From contig NZ_VOQF01000012.1 in assembly GCF_007994985.1 (NCBI RefSeq), positions 104,775-168,774 of the forward strand: DNA of 64,000 nt, written 5' to 3'. The position numbers and the translations under genes are program-made. Each line of letters begins with the position of its first letter. The stretch's first letter is position 1. Under the pieces are notes generated by a model. That model saw nothing but the letters and a program-made list of their open reading frames with translations. It did not search any database and was not told where the DNA came from. Positions 19,321 to 27,853 of this stretch are shown here, one piece after another. The DNA comes from Metabacillus litoralis. Lineage in GTDB: Bacteria; Bacillota; Bacilli; Bacillales; Bacillaceae.

Positions 19321-19824
19321 TCAAGCTAAACCCTAGGTTTTGTAATAGTTTTTTATAGTTGAGCTACAAATGATGATTCAAATGGATCCCAAGTGGCTTT
19401 TGAAGAAGTCTTTTAGTAGCTTTGTTCTTTTGAAAATTGACTTTATCAGCGATTTTTTGAATTTATCAACGATTTTGAGAAAATATCATCGATTTTTCGG
19501 ATTTATCAACGATTCTGGGAATTTATCAGCGATTAGACTATTCTCGACAAAAATCGCACAACATCACCCAGCTCAAGCACAATAAAAAGCACTTTCCCCA
19601 TAGAGAGAAAGTGCCAACACATATTATCCTTTTAAAATCCCAAGTGTGCCTAAAAATACAACAATAATTGTCACAGGAACAACCCATTTCATCAAAAAGC
19701 TCCAAAGTGTGAACATCCCAGGTGACAATCTGTTACTTAAAGTAAATTCATCCTTCACAAGCTGTTTATTCATTTTAAAAGAAATAAACAAAGCAATCAG
19801 TAAACAGCCTAGTGGCAGCATAAT
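19321..19824. repeat. Tandem duplication, copy 2 (with intact gene end)
   Basis: The partner of 18846-19320. It includes five 20-bp-period units (TCAGCG, TCAACG or TCATCG words at 19446, 19466, 19486, 19506 and 19526), the shared end ATTAGACTATTCTCGAC, the working terminator and the last 200 bp of the symporter gene. Confidence 0.85.
19582..19614 (-). terminator. Terminator of the SNF symporter gene
   Basis: On the minus strand GCACTTTC and GAAAGTGC form the stem, followed by TTTTTATT. The decayed copy near 19120-19157 retains a weaker version. Confidence 0.8.
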
Positions 19825-20973
19825 ATTACTTACTAGAAAATCAGTTGCATCAAAAACGGTTTTACCGAAAATTTTAAAGCCTTGTAGGTAACTAAAAGAT
19901 AGGGCAGCTGGAATGCCTGCTATAAACACAATGAGTCCTGATATCCATGTAACTTTCTTTCTTGAGCGTTTTCCACTTTCCGTAAATGCCGATACAATAA
20001 TTTCAAGTAAACTAAACGATGATGTTAACGTTGCAAATAAGAATAGCACTAAAAATACCGCTAAAAAGAATTCTCCAGCTGGAATTTGCGAAAAGACAGC
20101 TGGTAATACCATAAATAGCAAGCCTGGTCCTTCAGCTGGTTCAAAATCAAAGGCAAATACAACAGGGAAGATTGCCAGTCCTGCAAGAATTGAAACAAAG
20201 ATATTCATCACAACAACAGAGCCTGCTGAAGAAGGAATACTTACTTTCTTATCTAAATATGAGCTATATGTGACCATACATGAAAAACCAACAGCTAAAG
20301 CAAAGAATGATTGTCCAAGTGCATACAAAACAGATCCACCAGTAATTTCAGAGAAGTCAGGTTTTAAGAAGAATTCGATCCCTTCCATTGCACCTTCTAA
20401 TGTTAGTGATCTTACAACTAAAATGATAAAAAACACAAACAAAAGTGGCATCATATATTTACTTGCTTTTTCAATTCCATTTTTGATACCAATTGAGATA
20501 ACAAGAATATTGATTAGTAAAAACACTGCTAAGCCAAGTAATGTTGTTGTAGGCGTTGCTGTAATACTTCCAAATAAATCGGGATAGCTTGCATTTGCTT
20601 CAATAACATTTCCACTAATCGCCATGATGCTATAAATTAAAACCCAGCCACCTACAACTGCATAAAAAGATAACAACAGAAAGCAACCAATTACACCTAA
20701 TGGTCCTGTTATTGTCCATAGGCTATTAGGTGCTAGCTTGCGGTAGGCAGAAACAGCTTCTTTTTGTGCACCTCGTCCGATGATGAACTCGGAAATTAAC
20801 ATTGGAAGTCCAATGAGAATGGTGAAAGCAATGAACATTAATAAAAATGCTCCCCCACCACTCATGCCTGTTACATACGGAAACTTCCATATTGCTCCAA
20901 GACCGATCGCAGCCCCGGCTGATGCCATGATAAAACCAAATTTAGAAGACCACTGCTCTCTATTTTTACTCAA
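19624..20973 (-). CDS. Sodium-dependent transporter, SNF (neurotransmitter:sodium symporter) family
   Basis: This 449-residue protein with about eleven to twelve membrane segments starts with the family hallmark REQWSSKFGFIMASAGAAIGLGAIWKFPYVTGMSGGGAFL, holding the unwound TM1 Na+ site and the GxxNxWRFP-like motif. It resembles B. subtilis YocR/YhdH. Bacterial members import amino acids, and tryptophan is the substrate of the related TnaT. The tryptophan-degrading kyn operon lies 100 bp upstream on the same strand, which makes an aromatic amino acid plausible (inference). Its 3' end has been tandemly duplicated. Confidence 0.92.
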   Translation of the reverse strand: MSKNREQWSSKFGFIMASAGAAIGLGAIWKFPYVTGMSGGGAFLLMFIAFTILIGLPMLISEFIIGRGAQKEAVSAYRKLAPNSLWTITGPLGVIGCFLLLSFYAVVGGWVLIYSIMAISGNVIEANASYPDLFGSITATPTTTLLGLAVFLLINILVISIGIKNGIEKASKYMMPLLFVFFIILVVRSLTLEGAMEGIEFFLKPDFSEITGGSVLYALGQSFFALAVGFSCMVTYSSYLDKKVSIPSSAGSVVVMNIFVSILAGLAIFPVVFAFDFEPAEGPGLLFMVLPAVFSQIPAGEFFLAVFLVLFLFATLTSSFSLLEIIVSAFTESGKRSRKKVTWISGLIVFIAGIPAALSFSYLQGFKIFGKTVFDATDFLVSNIMLPLGCLLIALFISFKMNKQLVKDEFTLSNRLSPGMFTLWSFLMKWVVPVTIIVVFLGTLGILKG

Positions 20974-21069
20974 TTATCCCATCCCCCTCGATGTCCATGA
21001 CCAGTCGATATGCATGATTTCACTTACTAACTTTTCAAACGATTTTTCTTAAAAATTTTCACTCTCAAT

Positions 21070-21921
21070 TTATAATTCAGTTCGGATATCCCATAATTCA
21101 GGGAAAAATCTCTGATCTAACACCTTTTTCAAATAACCAACACCTGATGATCCTCCTGTACCCATTTTGAAGCCTATCACTCTTTCTACTGTTTTCATAT
21201 GACGGAAGCGCCATTGCTGTAGCCAATCTTCAAGATCTACTAGCTTTTCTGCTAACTCATAAAGCTCCCAATACTTATCAGTGTTTCGGTAAACCTCTAG
21301 CCATGCTAAACGTACAGATTCATTGTCTTGATACGTTTTTGTCACATCACGATTTAAAACCTCATCATCTATATGTAGTCCCGCTCTTTGTAATGCTGCG
21401 ATTGCCACGTCATATAAGCTTTGAGCTTCAAAAGCTTCTTGTAATCTATTATGTAATTCAGGATCTTTTTGATAGATTTTCAATACATGATCTGTTTTAT
21501 AGCCAAGTGCGAATTCGATCATTCGATATTGGTAAGATTGAAATCCTGATGCTTGCCCTAACGCATCGCGGAATTCCATATATTCTGATGGTGTCATTGT
21601 TGAAAGAACATCCCATGCTTGAATGATTTGAGATTGTGTTTTAGACACTCTTGCCAAACGTTTTTGCGCAGTTGATAAATCATTGCTTTCAATCGATTTT
21701 ATAGCAGCCTGTGTTTCATGAAGTATTAGCTTCATCCATAATTCACTAACTTGATGAATCACAATAAACAGCATTTCATCATGATGACCTGATAATCTAT
21801 TTTGGGCTGATAGAATTTTATCTAAACTCAGATATTCACCGTATGTCATATTGTTCGTAAAGTCAGTATGAATATTTTTTTCTGCGCTTGTCGCATTCAC
21901 TTCTTGTCGTTTTTCAATCAT
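21070..21921 (-). CDS. kynA: Tryptophan 2,3-dioxygenase
   Basis: This 283-residue haem enzyme opens the indole ring of L-tryptophan with O2 to give N-formylkynurenine. The segment [16 protein letters not shown] followed by [24 protein letters not shown] carries the substrate-pocket histidine and aromatic residues of the family. [28 protein letters not shown] near the C-terminus contains the haem-ligand histidine region and the GTGGS loop. AGAGGAGG precedes the ATG. It is the third gene of kynU-kynB-kynA. Confidence 0.97.
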   Translation of the reverse strand: MIEKRQEVNATSAEKNIHTDFTNNMTYGEYLSLDKILSAQNRLSGHHDEMLFIVIHQVSELWMKLILHETQAAIKSIESNDLSTAQKRLARVSKTQSQIIQAWDVLSTMTPSEYMEFRDALGQASGFQSYQYRMIEFALGYKTDHVLKIYQKDPELHNRLQEAFEAQSLYDVAIAALQRAGLHIDDEVLNRDVTKTYQDNESVRLAWLEVYRNTDKYWELYELAEKLVDLEDWLQQWRFRHMKTVERVIGFKMGTGGSSGVGYLKKVLDQRFFPELWDIRTEL

Positions 21922-21965
21922 CTTTTTATCCTCCTCTAAAACTGTAATAAAATCAATCTATTCTT

Positions 21966-22595
21966 TTAAACTTGTCTTATAACGGCACGAACAGGACTTC
22001 CGTCACCACCTTGAATCGGTAGTGGCAGGGCGATTAATTCGTAGTTTCCCTCTTCAACATGATCAACAACAATGTTTTCTAAAATATGAATATGATGCTC
22101 GTATAAAGCATGATGTGTTTTCATATCCTTGCTATCTAAGGGATCAACAGAAGGAGCATCAACACCTAATAAACGGATTCCCTTTTCATTTAAAAAGGGA
22201 GCAATATCCTCTGATAGATAAGAAATTTCATTTGGAAATAATTCCGAGTTACTACTTTTTACAGTTTTTAACAGTAATCTTGAAACACCTGTTAATTCGA
22301 ACTTCCTTAATACTTCAGCATCGATTTTTTTATATCCTGACACATCGATCAATTTAGCAGAACCAATATATATATTAATATCTAAATCATGCACCTTTTC
22401 ACCATCATTTTTAAAATGAAACGGTGCATCAATATGGGTTCCAGTGTGTAAGCTAGTTGTTATTTTCCCTATATTCACAGATCCTGTTTGTTCCTTTGTA
22501 AATGTTGTTTCATAGGAAAAAGGTGTATCACCAGGCCAATGTGCAATATCATTTGTTAAAGGCTGTGAGATATCAATCCATTTATTTGATGTCAT
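21966..22595 (-). CDS. kynB: Kynurenine formamidase
   Basis: This 209-residue metal-dependent hydrolase of the cyclase family converts N-formylkynurenine to kynurenine plus formate. The signature TSLHTGTHIDAPFHF (about 46-60) holds the Zn-binding His-x3-His-x-Asp set, and later HHALYEHHIHILEN supplies further ligands. It begins three bases after kynU; AGGAG overlaps the end of kynU, so coupling is likely. Confidence 0.96.
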   Translation of the reverse strand: MTSNKWIDISQPLTNDIAHWPGDTPFSYETTFTKEQTGSVNIGKITTSLHTGTHIDAPFHFKNDGEKVHDLDINIYIGSAKLIDVSGYKKIDAEVLRKFELTGVSRLLLKTVKSSNSELFPNEISYLSEDIAPFLNEKGIRLLGVDAPSVDPLDSKDMKTHHALYEHHIHILENIVVDHVEEGNYELIALPLPIQGGDGSPVRAVIRQV

Positions 22596-22598
22596 GAG

Positions 22599-23879
22599 CT
22601 ATGCAACTACTCCTCGCTTATTTTCAAATTTTTTATATTTTTCTTCTCTCATAATACTTTTTAAAATTTGAACTGCATTCCAAATATCTTCATATGTGTT
22701 ATACAAAGCAACTGGTGCTAAACGAATACCATTTGGTGTACGAAAATCTGGTACCACTCCATCAGCTTTTAGTGCTTTACAAATCCTAGCTGCTTCAGGA
22801 TGCTCAAGATAAATATGTCCACCCCGTTTATAATCCTCGATCGGATTACGAATTTCCAATCCAAAGCCATCTAGCTCCACGTGGATTAAATCCATAAAAT
22901 AGCTTGTCAGTTTTAGAGATTTCTCGCGAATTTGCTTCATGCCAACTTCATTAAACATCGAAAGTGCTCCAATAATAGGCGCCATGCTGAAAATATTTGG
23001 AGTCCCTATTTGATAGGCTCCTGCATCATCAGCTGCTGTTAACTCATGATCCATATCAAATTGCTTATCTTTTCTTGAACTGAACCAACCTGCTAAACCT
23101 GGCTCTAAACCGAAATGACGTTGATTCACATACAATCCACCCGTGCTCCCTGGTCCACCATTTAAATGCTTATAATTACACCAAAAAGCAAAATCAACAT
23201 CCCATTCGCTTAATTCATGTACAATTGAACCAACTGAGTGACAAAGATCAAAGCCTATTACAATATTTCGTTTATGAGCTTCTTCTGTTAACCTTTTCAT
23301 ATCTAGCACTTGCCCGCTGCGATATAAAACACCCGGTAAAACAATAAGTGCAACATCCTTTGTCATGGCGGCAATAATATCAGCTTCGTTAAGTGTATGA
23401 CCATCATCGCTTTTCACTTCAATAAGATGTTCTTTAGGATCATAACCCTTTAACTTAATTTGACTTTTAAGTGCATAGATATCACTAGGAAAATTTAATT
23501 CATCAGCTAAAATCTTTGTTCTTTGATTTTCCGGTTTATAAAATGTTGACACTAATTGGTGAAGGTTTATTGTGGTGGAACCGCTTACAACTACCTCTTT
23601 AGCATTAGCTCCTACAATCGGTGCCATTTCTCCCCCTAATTTTTCTGCCAAATAAAACCATGGATTTTCTCCGTTTGTCCAACCATCAATACCATATCTT
23701 TTCCATGAATCTAATAAATCCAACAATGATTTCTCAGCTCTTTTTGAAAGAAGTCCAAGTGAATTGCCATCAAGGTAAATTCCTGTTTTATCTGTATAAA
23801 ATTCTTCACGATATTGTGCCAAGTTATCTAGCTTATCTAGCTTTTTTGCATAATTCTTCGTGTAATCAAATTTAGCCAT
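22599..23879 (-). CDS. kynU: Kynureninase
   Basis: This 426-residue PLP enzyme cleaves kynurenine to anthranilate and alanine. The N-terminal [14 protein letters not shown] and the PLP-lysine region [22 protein letters not shown] (Lys in [10 protein letters not shown]) are diagnostic. The first gene of the operon, so the pathway here is tryptophan to anthranilate; no 3-hydroxyanthranilate branch genes are present. ATG 23879 follows GGAAAGG at about nine bases; an upstream in-frame start lacks a ribosome site. Confidence 0.97.
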   Translation of the reverse strand: MAKFDYTKNYAKKLDKLDNLAQYREEFYTDKTGIYLDGNSLGLLSKRAEKSLLDLLDSWKRYGIDGWTNGENPWFYLAEKLGGEMAPIVGANAKEVVVSGSTTINLHQLVSTFYKPENQRTKILADELNFPSDIYALKSQIKLKGYDPKEHLIEVKSDDGHTLNEADIIAAMTKDVALIVLPGVLYRSGQVLDMKRLTEEAHKRNIVIGFDLCHSVGSIVHELSEWDVDFAFWCNYKHLNGGPGSTGGLYVNQRHFGLEPGLAGWFSSRKDKQFDMDHELTAADDAGAYQIGTPNIFSMAPIIGALSMFNEVGMKQIREKSLKLTSYFMDLIHVELDGFGLEIRNPIEDYKRGGHIYLEHPEAARICKALKADGVVPDFRTPNGIRLAPVALYNTYEDIWNAVQILKSIMREEKYKKFENKRGVVA

Positions 23880-23916
23880 ACTAACCAACCTTTCCAACTA
23901 TTTTTCTATTACAATT

Positions 23917-23946
23917 AGTATATATCTCTGAGTGACACCAAGTCAA
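23917..23946 (-). promoter_or_regulatory. Sigma-A promoter of the kyn operon
   Basis: On the minus strand TTGACT (23941-23946) and TATACT (23917-23922) are separated by 18 bases, about 40 bp before the kynU start. Confidence 0.65.
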
Positions 23947-23961
23947 TGACATAATGTCACT
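23931..23961. promoter_or_regulatory. Operator-like nested palindromes in the kynU-tetR gap
   Basis: Two overlapping inverted repeats are centred on the kynU -35. The inner one, TGACATAATGTCA, is at 23947-23959. The outer pair AGTGACA and TGTCACT encloses 17 bases. The position between a catabolic operon and a divergent TetR gene is the usual site of a repressor operator. Confidence 0.6.
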
Positions 23962-24107
23962 GATATAATATGATACAACAATCATTAATATGATCACATC
24001 CTCAAAGTTGTCAGAACTTTTAATACCCTGTAAACTAAGGATATAATTAGTTGCTCAATATACTTTTACATATAAAAGATTGTTGTCATTTTGAAAGGAA
24101 TGAAATC

Positions 24108-24725
24108 ATGACAAATTCAATTGACAAGCTTTCTCCAAGAAAACAGCAAGCCCTTCAAACAAGGAAAAAACTGCTAGAAGCAGGTAAGGAAGCTTTTCTA
24201 GAAAATGGTTTCCAAAAAGCTACCATTGCCCAAATAATAAAGAAAGCAAATACTGGTTATGGCACAGCGTATGTTTATTTTAAAAATAAAGATGATTTGT
24301 TCATGATTCTCATGGAAGATCTTATGAATCAATTCTATGAAGTTGCAGAAATACCATTTAAGCCTCAATCAAAGGATGAAGCATTTGATCTGATCAAAAA
24401 ACAAGTAAGACTATTTCTGTCATTAGCAGTAAAAGAAAAAAACATGATGATTATCGTAAAAGAAGCAATCGGAATCTCCCCTGAAATTGACCAAGCATGG
24501 TACAAAATTAGAGAACGATTTATAGATAGAATCTCAATTGATATTGAATATGCACAAGAAAACTCCCTTGCAAGAGCTAATTTAGATCCATCTCTTGTTG
24601 CTAGAGGCTGGTTTTATTCAAATGAGATGTTTATGTGGGAGCTTGTTCAAAATGAGGGTAGCTATTCGATGGATGAGATTATTCATAACCTTGTGAGCAT
24701 TTATGCGAATGGTTTATATGAGTGA
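24108..24725 (+). CDS. TetR/AcrR-family regulator, probable repressor of the kyn operon
   Basis: This 205-residue protein has an N-terminal TetR helix-turn-helix: RKKLLEAGKEAFLENGFQKATIAQIIKKANTGYGTAYVYFKNKDDLF (about 18-65). The C-terminal helical domain would bind an inducer. It is transcribed divergently from kynU with palindromic sites between them, so control by a kynurenine-pathway metabolite is likely but inferred. ATG 24108 follows GAAAGGA; an upstream in-frame start at 24051 has no ribosome site. Confidence 0.9.
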   Translation: MTNSIDKLSPRKQQALQTRKKLLEAGKEAFLENGFQKATIAQIIKKANTGYGTAYVYFKNKDDLFMILMEDLMNQFYEVAEIPFKPQSKDEAFDLIKKQVRLFLSLAVKEKNMMIIVKEAIGISPEIDQAWYKIRERFIDRISIDIEYAQENSLARANLDPSLVARGWFYSNEMFMWELVQNEGSYSMDEIIHNLVSIYANGLYE

Positions 24726-24739
24726 AGGATACTTACTTA

Positions 24740-24783
24740 AAAAGAAGAAGCAGAAACCCATTGGTCATCTGCTTCTTCTTTTC
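24740..24783. terminator. Bidirectional terminator between the TetR and acetyltransferase genes
   Basis: AAAAGAAGAAGCAGA and TCTGCTTCTTCTTTT form a 15 bp stem, A-rich on one side and T-rich on the other, between convergent genes. Confidence 0.85.
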
Positions 24784-25301
24784 TAATTCTTTAACAAACA
24801 CCTATAGGTAACAAACGATATCTTCTCTCCATTCATGAAGAACAGTTCATCACTTGTACTTACTCTCTCAAACCCATTCTTCTCCAAAACCTTTTGAGAA
24901 GCAATATTATTAGTAGTTGTCTTTGCCCTAATTTCATTAATACCTTCTTCACTGATAGAATTCAATAACAATTGCAGAGCCTGACTAGCAACACCTTTGC
25001 CAGTGTAGTTTTTGCCCACCCGATATCCCAGGTGACCTGTTGTGTTTATACCTCCATCCAGATCAACAATATTCATCCGACCACAAATATGACCGTTTAG
25101 ATTTATTATTAAATAGAAGAAGGACTTTCCTTCTTTTTGTTCATTTAATAGATCTTCATGCTTTTTGAGAAAACAATCAAACTGATAATAATCATCACCT
25201 CTTGAAGGTACCATCTTTTCAAAAAATGATCTATTTTCAAGTTCGAATGTAAATAAATTCTGTGCATCATGTAAATCTAATTTTTTCAGTGTTATGTTCA
25301 T
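24783..25301 (-). CDS. GNAT acetyltransferase, RimJ/RimL-like
   Basis: This 172-residue protein begins MNITLKKLDLHDAQNLFTFE and contains the acetyl-CoA loop region GHLGYRVGKNYTGKGVASQALQLLL (R/Q-x-x-G-x-G/A type) plus VLEKNGFERV, typical of the RimJ/RimL ribosomal-protein acetyltransferase group. The substrate amine is unknown. AGGGG precedes the ATG. Confidence 0.88.
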   Translation of the reverse strand: MNITLKKLDLHDAQNLFTFELENRSFFEKMVPSRGDDYYQFDCFLKKHEDLLNEQKEGKSFFYLIINLNGHICGRMNIVDLDGGINTTGHLGYRVGKNYTGKGVASQALQLLLNSISEEGINEIRAKTTTNNIASQKVLEKNGFERVSTSDELFFMNGEKISFVTYRCLLKN

Positions 25302-25339
25302 ATAAGACCCCTGCTTTTTTAAAGTGAATTTCTAAGACT

Positions 25340-26068
25340 TCATTCCCAATTCCAATAATCCAATTCCCCAAGACTTGGACTCCTTAGCTGCTTAACATCT
25401 TTCAGCTTTAAAAGCTCCCTCACAGGTCCAGTCACAACAGCTCCATATACTTGAAATCCGTTTTGTTTTAAATAGCTGTAGCGTTCTTCAAGAAAATATA
25501 ACCCAAGGAAGTTTTCATAATAGCTTTTTGGATCATTTTCTAATAAATCATCCATATTCGTAAGCATCATCTTTTTGCTTTCCTCGAGAGTTTCTTCAGT
25601 AAGATTCTGCATTTTACCTTCAGACATATAATCATCTTCTGTTTCTCTTCCACCGGTTAAGCCATAAGTATCGAAAATTGAAATTGAATTTCCACCACCA
25701 CCATAACCAGAAGGTTCAAATTCTCTAAATTCTCCTGTATATAAAGGTGCCCATAGGATATCAAGATCAAATGGCTCAAGCAAGGAGATTAATTCCTCCG
25801 CTGTCATAAAGTCCGTTGTTGAAAATGAGACTTCAGCAACTGTGCCTTCATGAATTTTCTCAAGCTTGGTCCACACTCCGTTTTCACCTTCTGCAGATAA
25901 AGTTTCACCTGTTTCTGGATGCTCAGGTAAAAAGAACCGATAGTTTTCTTCAAGGTTATTTTGATAATAATCGATTGATTTTGTTGAGAAGAAAGAGAAT
26001 AATGTTTCCGGTTTATCACTAGTATTAATTTTTGGATATACTTTTTTCTTTACTTCTTGGACTGCTAG
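25340..26068 (-). pseudogene. 5'-truncated anti-sigma-factor-like gene (sigma factor regulator C-terminal type)
   Basis: The frame is open for about 242 codons, starting abruptly after an in-frame TAG at 26069-26071. It has no ATG, GTG or TTG before a mid-gene GTG at 25876. The protein resembles the C-terminal extracellular part of Bacillus anti-sigma proteins: FSTTDFMTAEELISLLEPFDLDILWAPLYTGE and a closing SLGELDYWNWE. The N-terminal cytoplasmic anti-sigma and membrane parts are gone, and no sigma-factor gene is adjacent. A fragment of another gene abuts it head to head at 26010-26297. Confidence 0.65.
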
Positions 26069-26297
26069 CTATTTAGCATATGAAGATGATTGGAAAAGCA
26101 AGCTAACCTATACCCCAACAACAGTGACAGATCCACAAAAAATTTATGTAATTGATAAATTTCTTTATACCTTTGAAATTCAACCTATAGTAACTTCAAT
26201 ATTTCTCTTTTCGACTCTATGTTTAATGGTTTTATCAGGAATATATTTATTTAAATATGTGATTATAAAATTCTTTAAAGTGAGCAATCTTACTTAA
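26010..26297 (+). pseudogene. 5'-truncated small membrane protein gene
   Basis: An open frame without a start codon encodes two hydrophobic segments, GLSLVLIFGYTFFF and PIVTSIFLFSTLCLMVLSGIYLF, linked by a polar part containing TASYLAYEDDWKSKL. The layout recalls small two-span Bacillus membrane proteins such as DUF4306 members, but the assignment is weak. It runs divergently from the truncated anti-sigma-like gene and overlaps its broken 5' end, so both probably lost their starts in one rearrangement. Confidence 0.45.
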
Positions 26298-26307
26298 GCA
26301 TAATAAA

Positions 26308-26356
26308 TAAACCAGCCTTCCCATGTCATTTTAGGGCAAGCTGGTTATCTTTTTTG
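26308..26356 (+). terminator. Terminator-like hairpin
   Basis: ACCAGCCTTCCC and GGGCAAGCTGGT form an imperfect stem followed by TATCTTTTTT. It follows the membrane-protein remnant and precedes the end of the convergent ywbE gene. Confidence 0.65.
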
Positions 26357-26396
26357 TTTATGTAATAATTTTAAAAATACCATGTGTATCTCAAAT

Positions 26397-26591
26397 TTAA
26401 TTGAGAATTTCTTTTACTCTTCCTACAGTTCCAGACTCTAACATCACTTTGATACCATGTGGATGATTAGGTGAATTTGTCAGTATTTTTGAAACAACAC
26501 CTTCAGTTAACTTCCCTGATCTTTGGTCCTGTTTTTGTACCACCTTCACTTTCACACCAATTTTAATGTTTTCGCGTTTTGTACCAGGCAT
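26397..26591 (-). CDS. ywbE: YwbE family protein
   Basis: A 64-residue basic protein: MPGTKRENIKIGVKVKVVQK, then GKLTEGVVSKILTNSPNHPHGIKVMLESGTVGRV. This is the conserved YwbE/DUF2196 family found across Bacillus. It is probably a small beta-barrel nucleic-acid-associated protein, but no function is established. AAAGGAG lies before the ATG. Confidence 0.88.
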   Translation of the reverse strand: MPGTKRENIKIGVKVKVVQKQDQRSGKLTEGVVSKILTNSPNHPHGIKVMLESGTVGRVKEILN

Positions 26592-26630
26592 TCATAATTC
26601 TCCTTTCATTATAAGAATTTAATCTCCACC

Positions 26631-26822
26631 TTAATCCTTTGGTTTATCAAGAGCTTGGTATGCTAATTGGTATTTACCACCTTCAGCTACTTCTGAATGA
26701 TAAAGTGCTTTTAGCGCAAAATTTTTCTCGAGACTATGTTCTTCTCTTAACTTATCTAACTTTGCTTGTAGCTCTTGATTATCTTTAATCAATTGCTTCA
26801 TTTGTGACTTTAAATATTTCAT
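26631..26822 (-). CDS. Small coiled-coil hypothetical protein
   Basis: A 63-residue protein with heptad-like MKQLIKDNQELQAKLDKLREEH followed by a short helical tail. AAGGGA precedes the ATG by about ten bases, and the gene shares orientation with ywbE 40 bp away. I do not recognise a family. Confidence 0.55.
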   Translation of the reverse strand: MKYLKSQMKQLIKDNQELQAKLDKLREEHSLEKNFALKALYHSEVAEGGKYQLAYQALDKPKD

Positions 26823-26935
26823 CTAATCAGGTCCCTTCATGTTGATATGCCCATATAAGGCTGTTTACTATATATGATATCCAAATATCCTAGTTAGTTT
26901 AATTGTGATAATGAATCTTATAAAAAATGCATAAT

Positions 26936-26964
26936 AAAAAAAGGACTCTAAAAAGAGTCCTTTT
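26936..26964 (-). terminator. Terminator of the cold-shock gene
   Basis: AAAAGGACTCTTTTTAGAGTCC followed by TTTTTTT on the minus strand. Confidence 0.85.
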
Positions 26965-26975
26965 CTATAAGCTAA

Positions 26976-27176
26976 TTACGCTTTGTTAACGTTAGTAGCT
27001 TGAAGTCCACGTTGACCTTGCTCAGTGTCAAAAGTCACTTTTTGGCCTTCGTCAAGAGATTTAAATCCTTCGCCTTGGATAGCTGAGAAATGTACGAATA
27101 CATCTTCTCCTCCTGCTGTTTCGATGAAACCGAATCCTTTTTCTGCGTTAAACCATTTTACTGTACCTTGTTGCAT
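26976..27176 (-). CDS. Cold-shock protein, CspA/CspB family
   Basis: This 66-residue single cold-shock domain has RNP1 KGFGFIE and RNP2 VFVHFSAI. These proteins bind single-stranded RNA and DNA as chaperones and antiterminators. Bacillus carries several paralogues; I cannot say which B. subtilis copy this matches. A very strong CAGGAGGTAAC site lies before the ATG, with an AT-rich leader upstream. Confidence 0.97.
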   Translation of the reverse strand: MQQGTVKWFNAEKGFGFIETAGGEDVFVHFSAIQGEGFKSLDEGQKVTFDTEQGQRGLQATNVNKA

Positions 27177-27533
27177 ATGTGTTACCTCCTGGTGTAGATA
27201 TAATCCACAACTAATGTGCAGATTCTCTACTAAATATTACTATAATTGCTCAATTAGATATCAAAGGCGAAAAGTTTAAATACTCTTTCCCTACAGACCG
27301 AACAAAAATAATTCTTTCTAAGAATATCAGATAAATCGTGATAAAGCAAATTTTTTCTATATTTTGTGAAAATCGGTTGTCATTTCATGATAAATTAACT
27401 TTAAATCACCAATCAGTGAAATGACGTTTAACAATCATTTCATACATTTAAATAAACCGGTTATTCATAACTTTAAGCAAGTTATGTCATTTTTACTCCT
27501 CAACTAACAGTGTGTTGCTATAGTAATAACAGG
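27177..27533. other. Gap upstream of the cold-shock gene
   Basis: The first 100 bp hold the cold-shock leader and promoter region. Further on, GTCATTTCA (27379-27387) and TGAAATGAC (27417-27425) form an inverted repeat with a 29-base loop and no T run. No gene is credible here. Confidence 0.4.
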
Positions 27534-27788
27534 TATTTTGGTTCAGCTTCATTATTATTCGATATTGACTCATGGAGTCCACTAAAACAAACGGTTATAC
27601 ACTTTCTTATCTCCATCACTGTTTGGCTACCCCTTGCCATTTTTATTGGCTGGCTTCCTCTTGAACCTTCCCCACTTTTACTAGGTATTGGTAGCTTTGT
27701 TATTGTGTACGTTTTATTTTGGTATGGCATTCAAACGTATTTTAAAAAAATAGCAAAAGAAATGAACAATTCAGTGAAAAAGCCCTAG
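27534..27788 (+). pseudogene. DUF3021 membrane protein, 3' remnant
   Basis: The 85 readable codons, YFGSASLLFDIDSWSPLKQTVIHFLISITVWLPLAIFIGWLP and on, match the second half of DUF3021 proteins. Those are usually about 130-150 residues and encoded beside LytTR regulators. The first two membrane segments are missing and there is no ribosome site before the possible GTG at 27510. No LytTR gene is nearby. Confidence 0.65.
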
Positions 27789-27803
27789 ATAACTTCATGC
27801 AAT

Positions 27804-27844
27804 ATAAAACAAGCAACTTCCCTTTAAGGTAGTTGCCTGTTTTA
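27804..27844. terminator. Bidirectional hairpin between DUF3021 remnant and hydrolase gene
   Basis: AAAACAAGCAACT and AGTTGCCTGTTTT pair around a short loop, giving a usable T-rich end in both directions. Confidence 0.7.
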
Positions 27845-27853
27845 TGATGAATT

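Noticed and set aside
19913..20587. 224-codon open frame opposite the SNF symporter gene
   Set aside because: Antisense shadow of a clear membrane protein; no ribosome site and no recognisable motif.
25804..26022. Small open frames on both strands around the broken anti-sigma-like gene
   Set aside because: They are out-of-frame readings of the two overlapping remnants described there.
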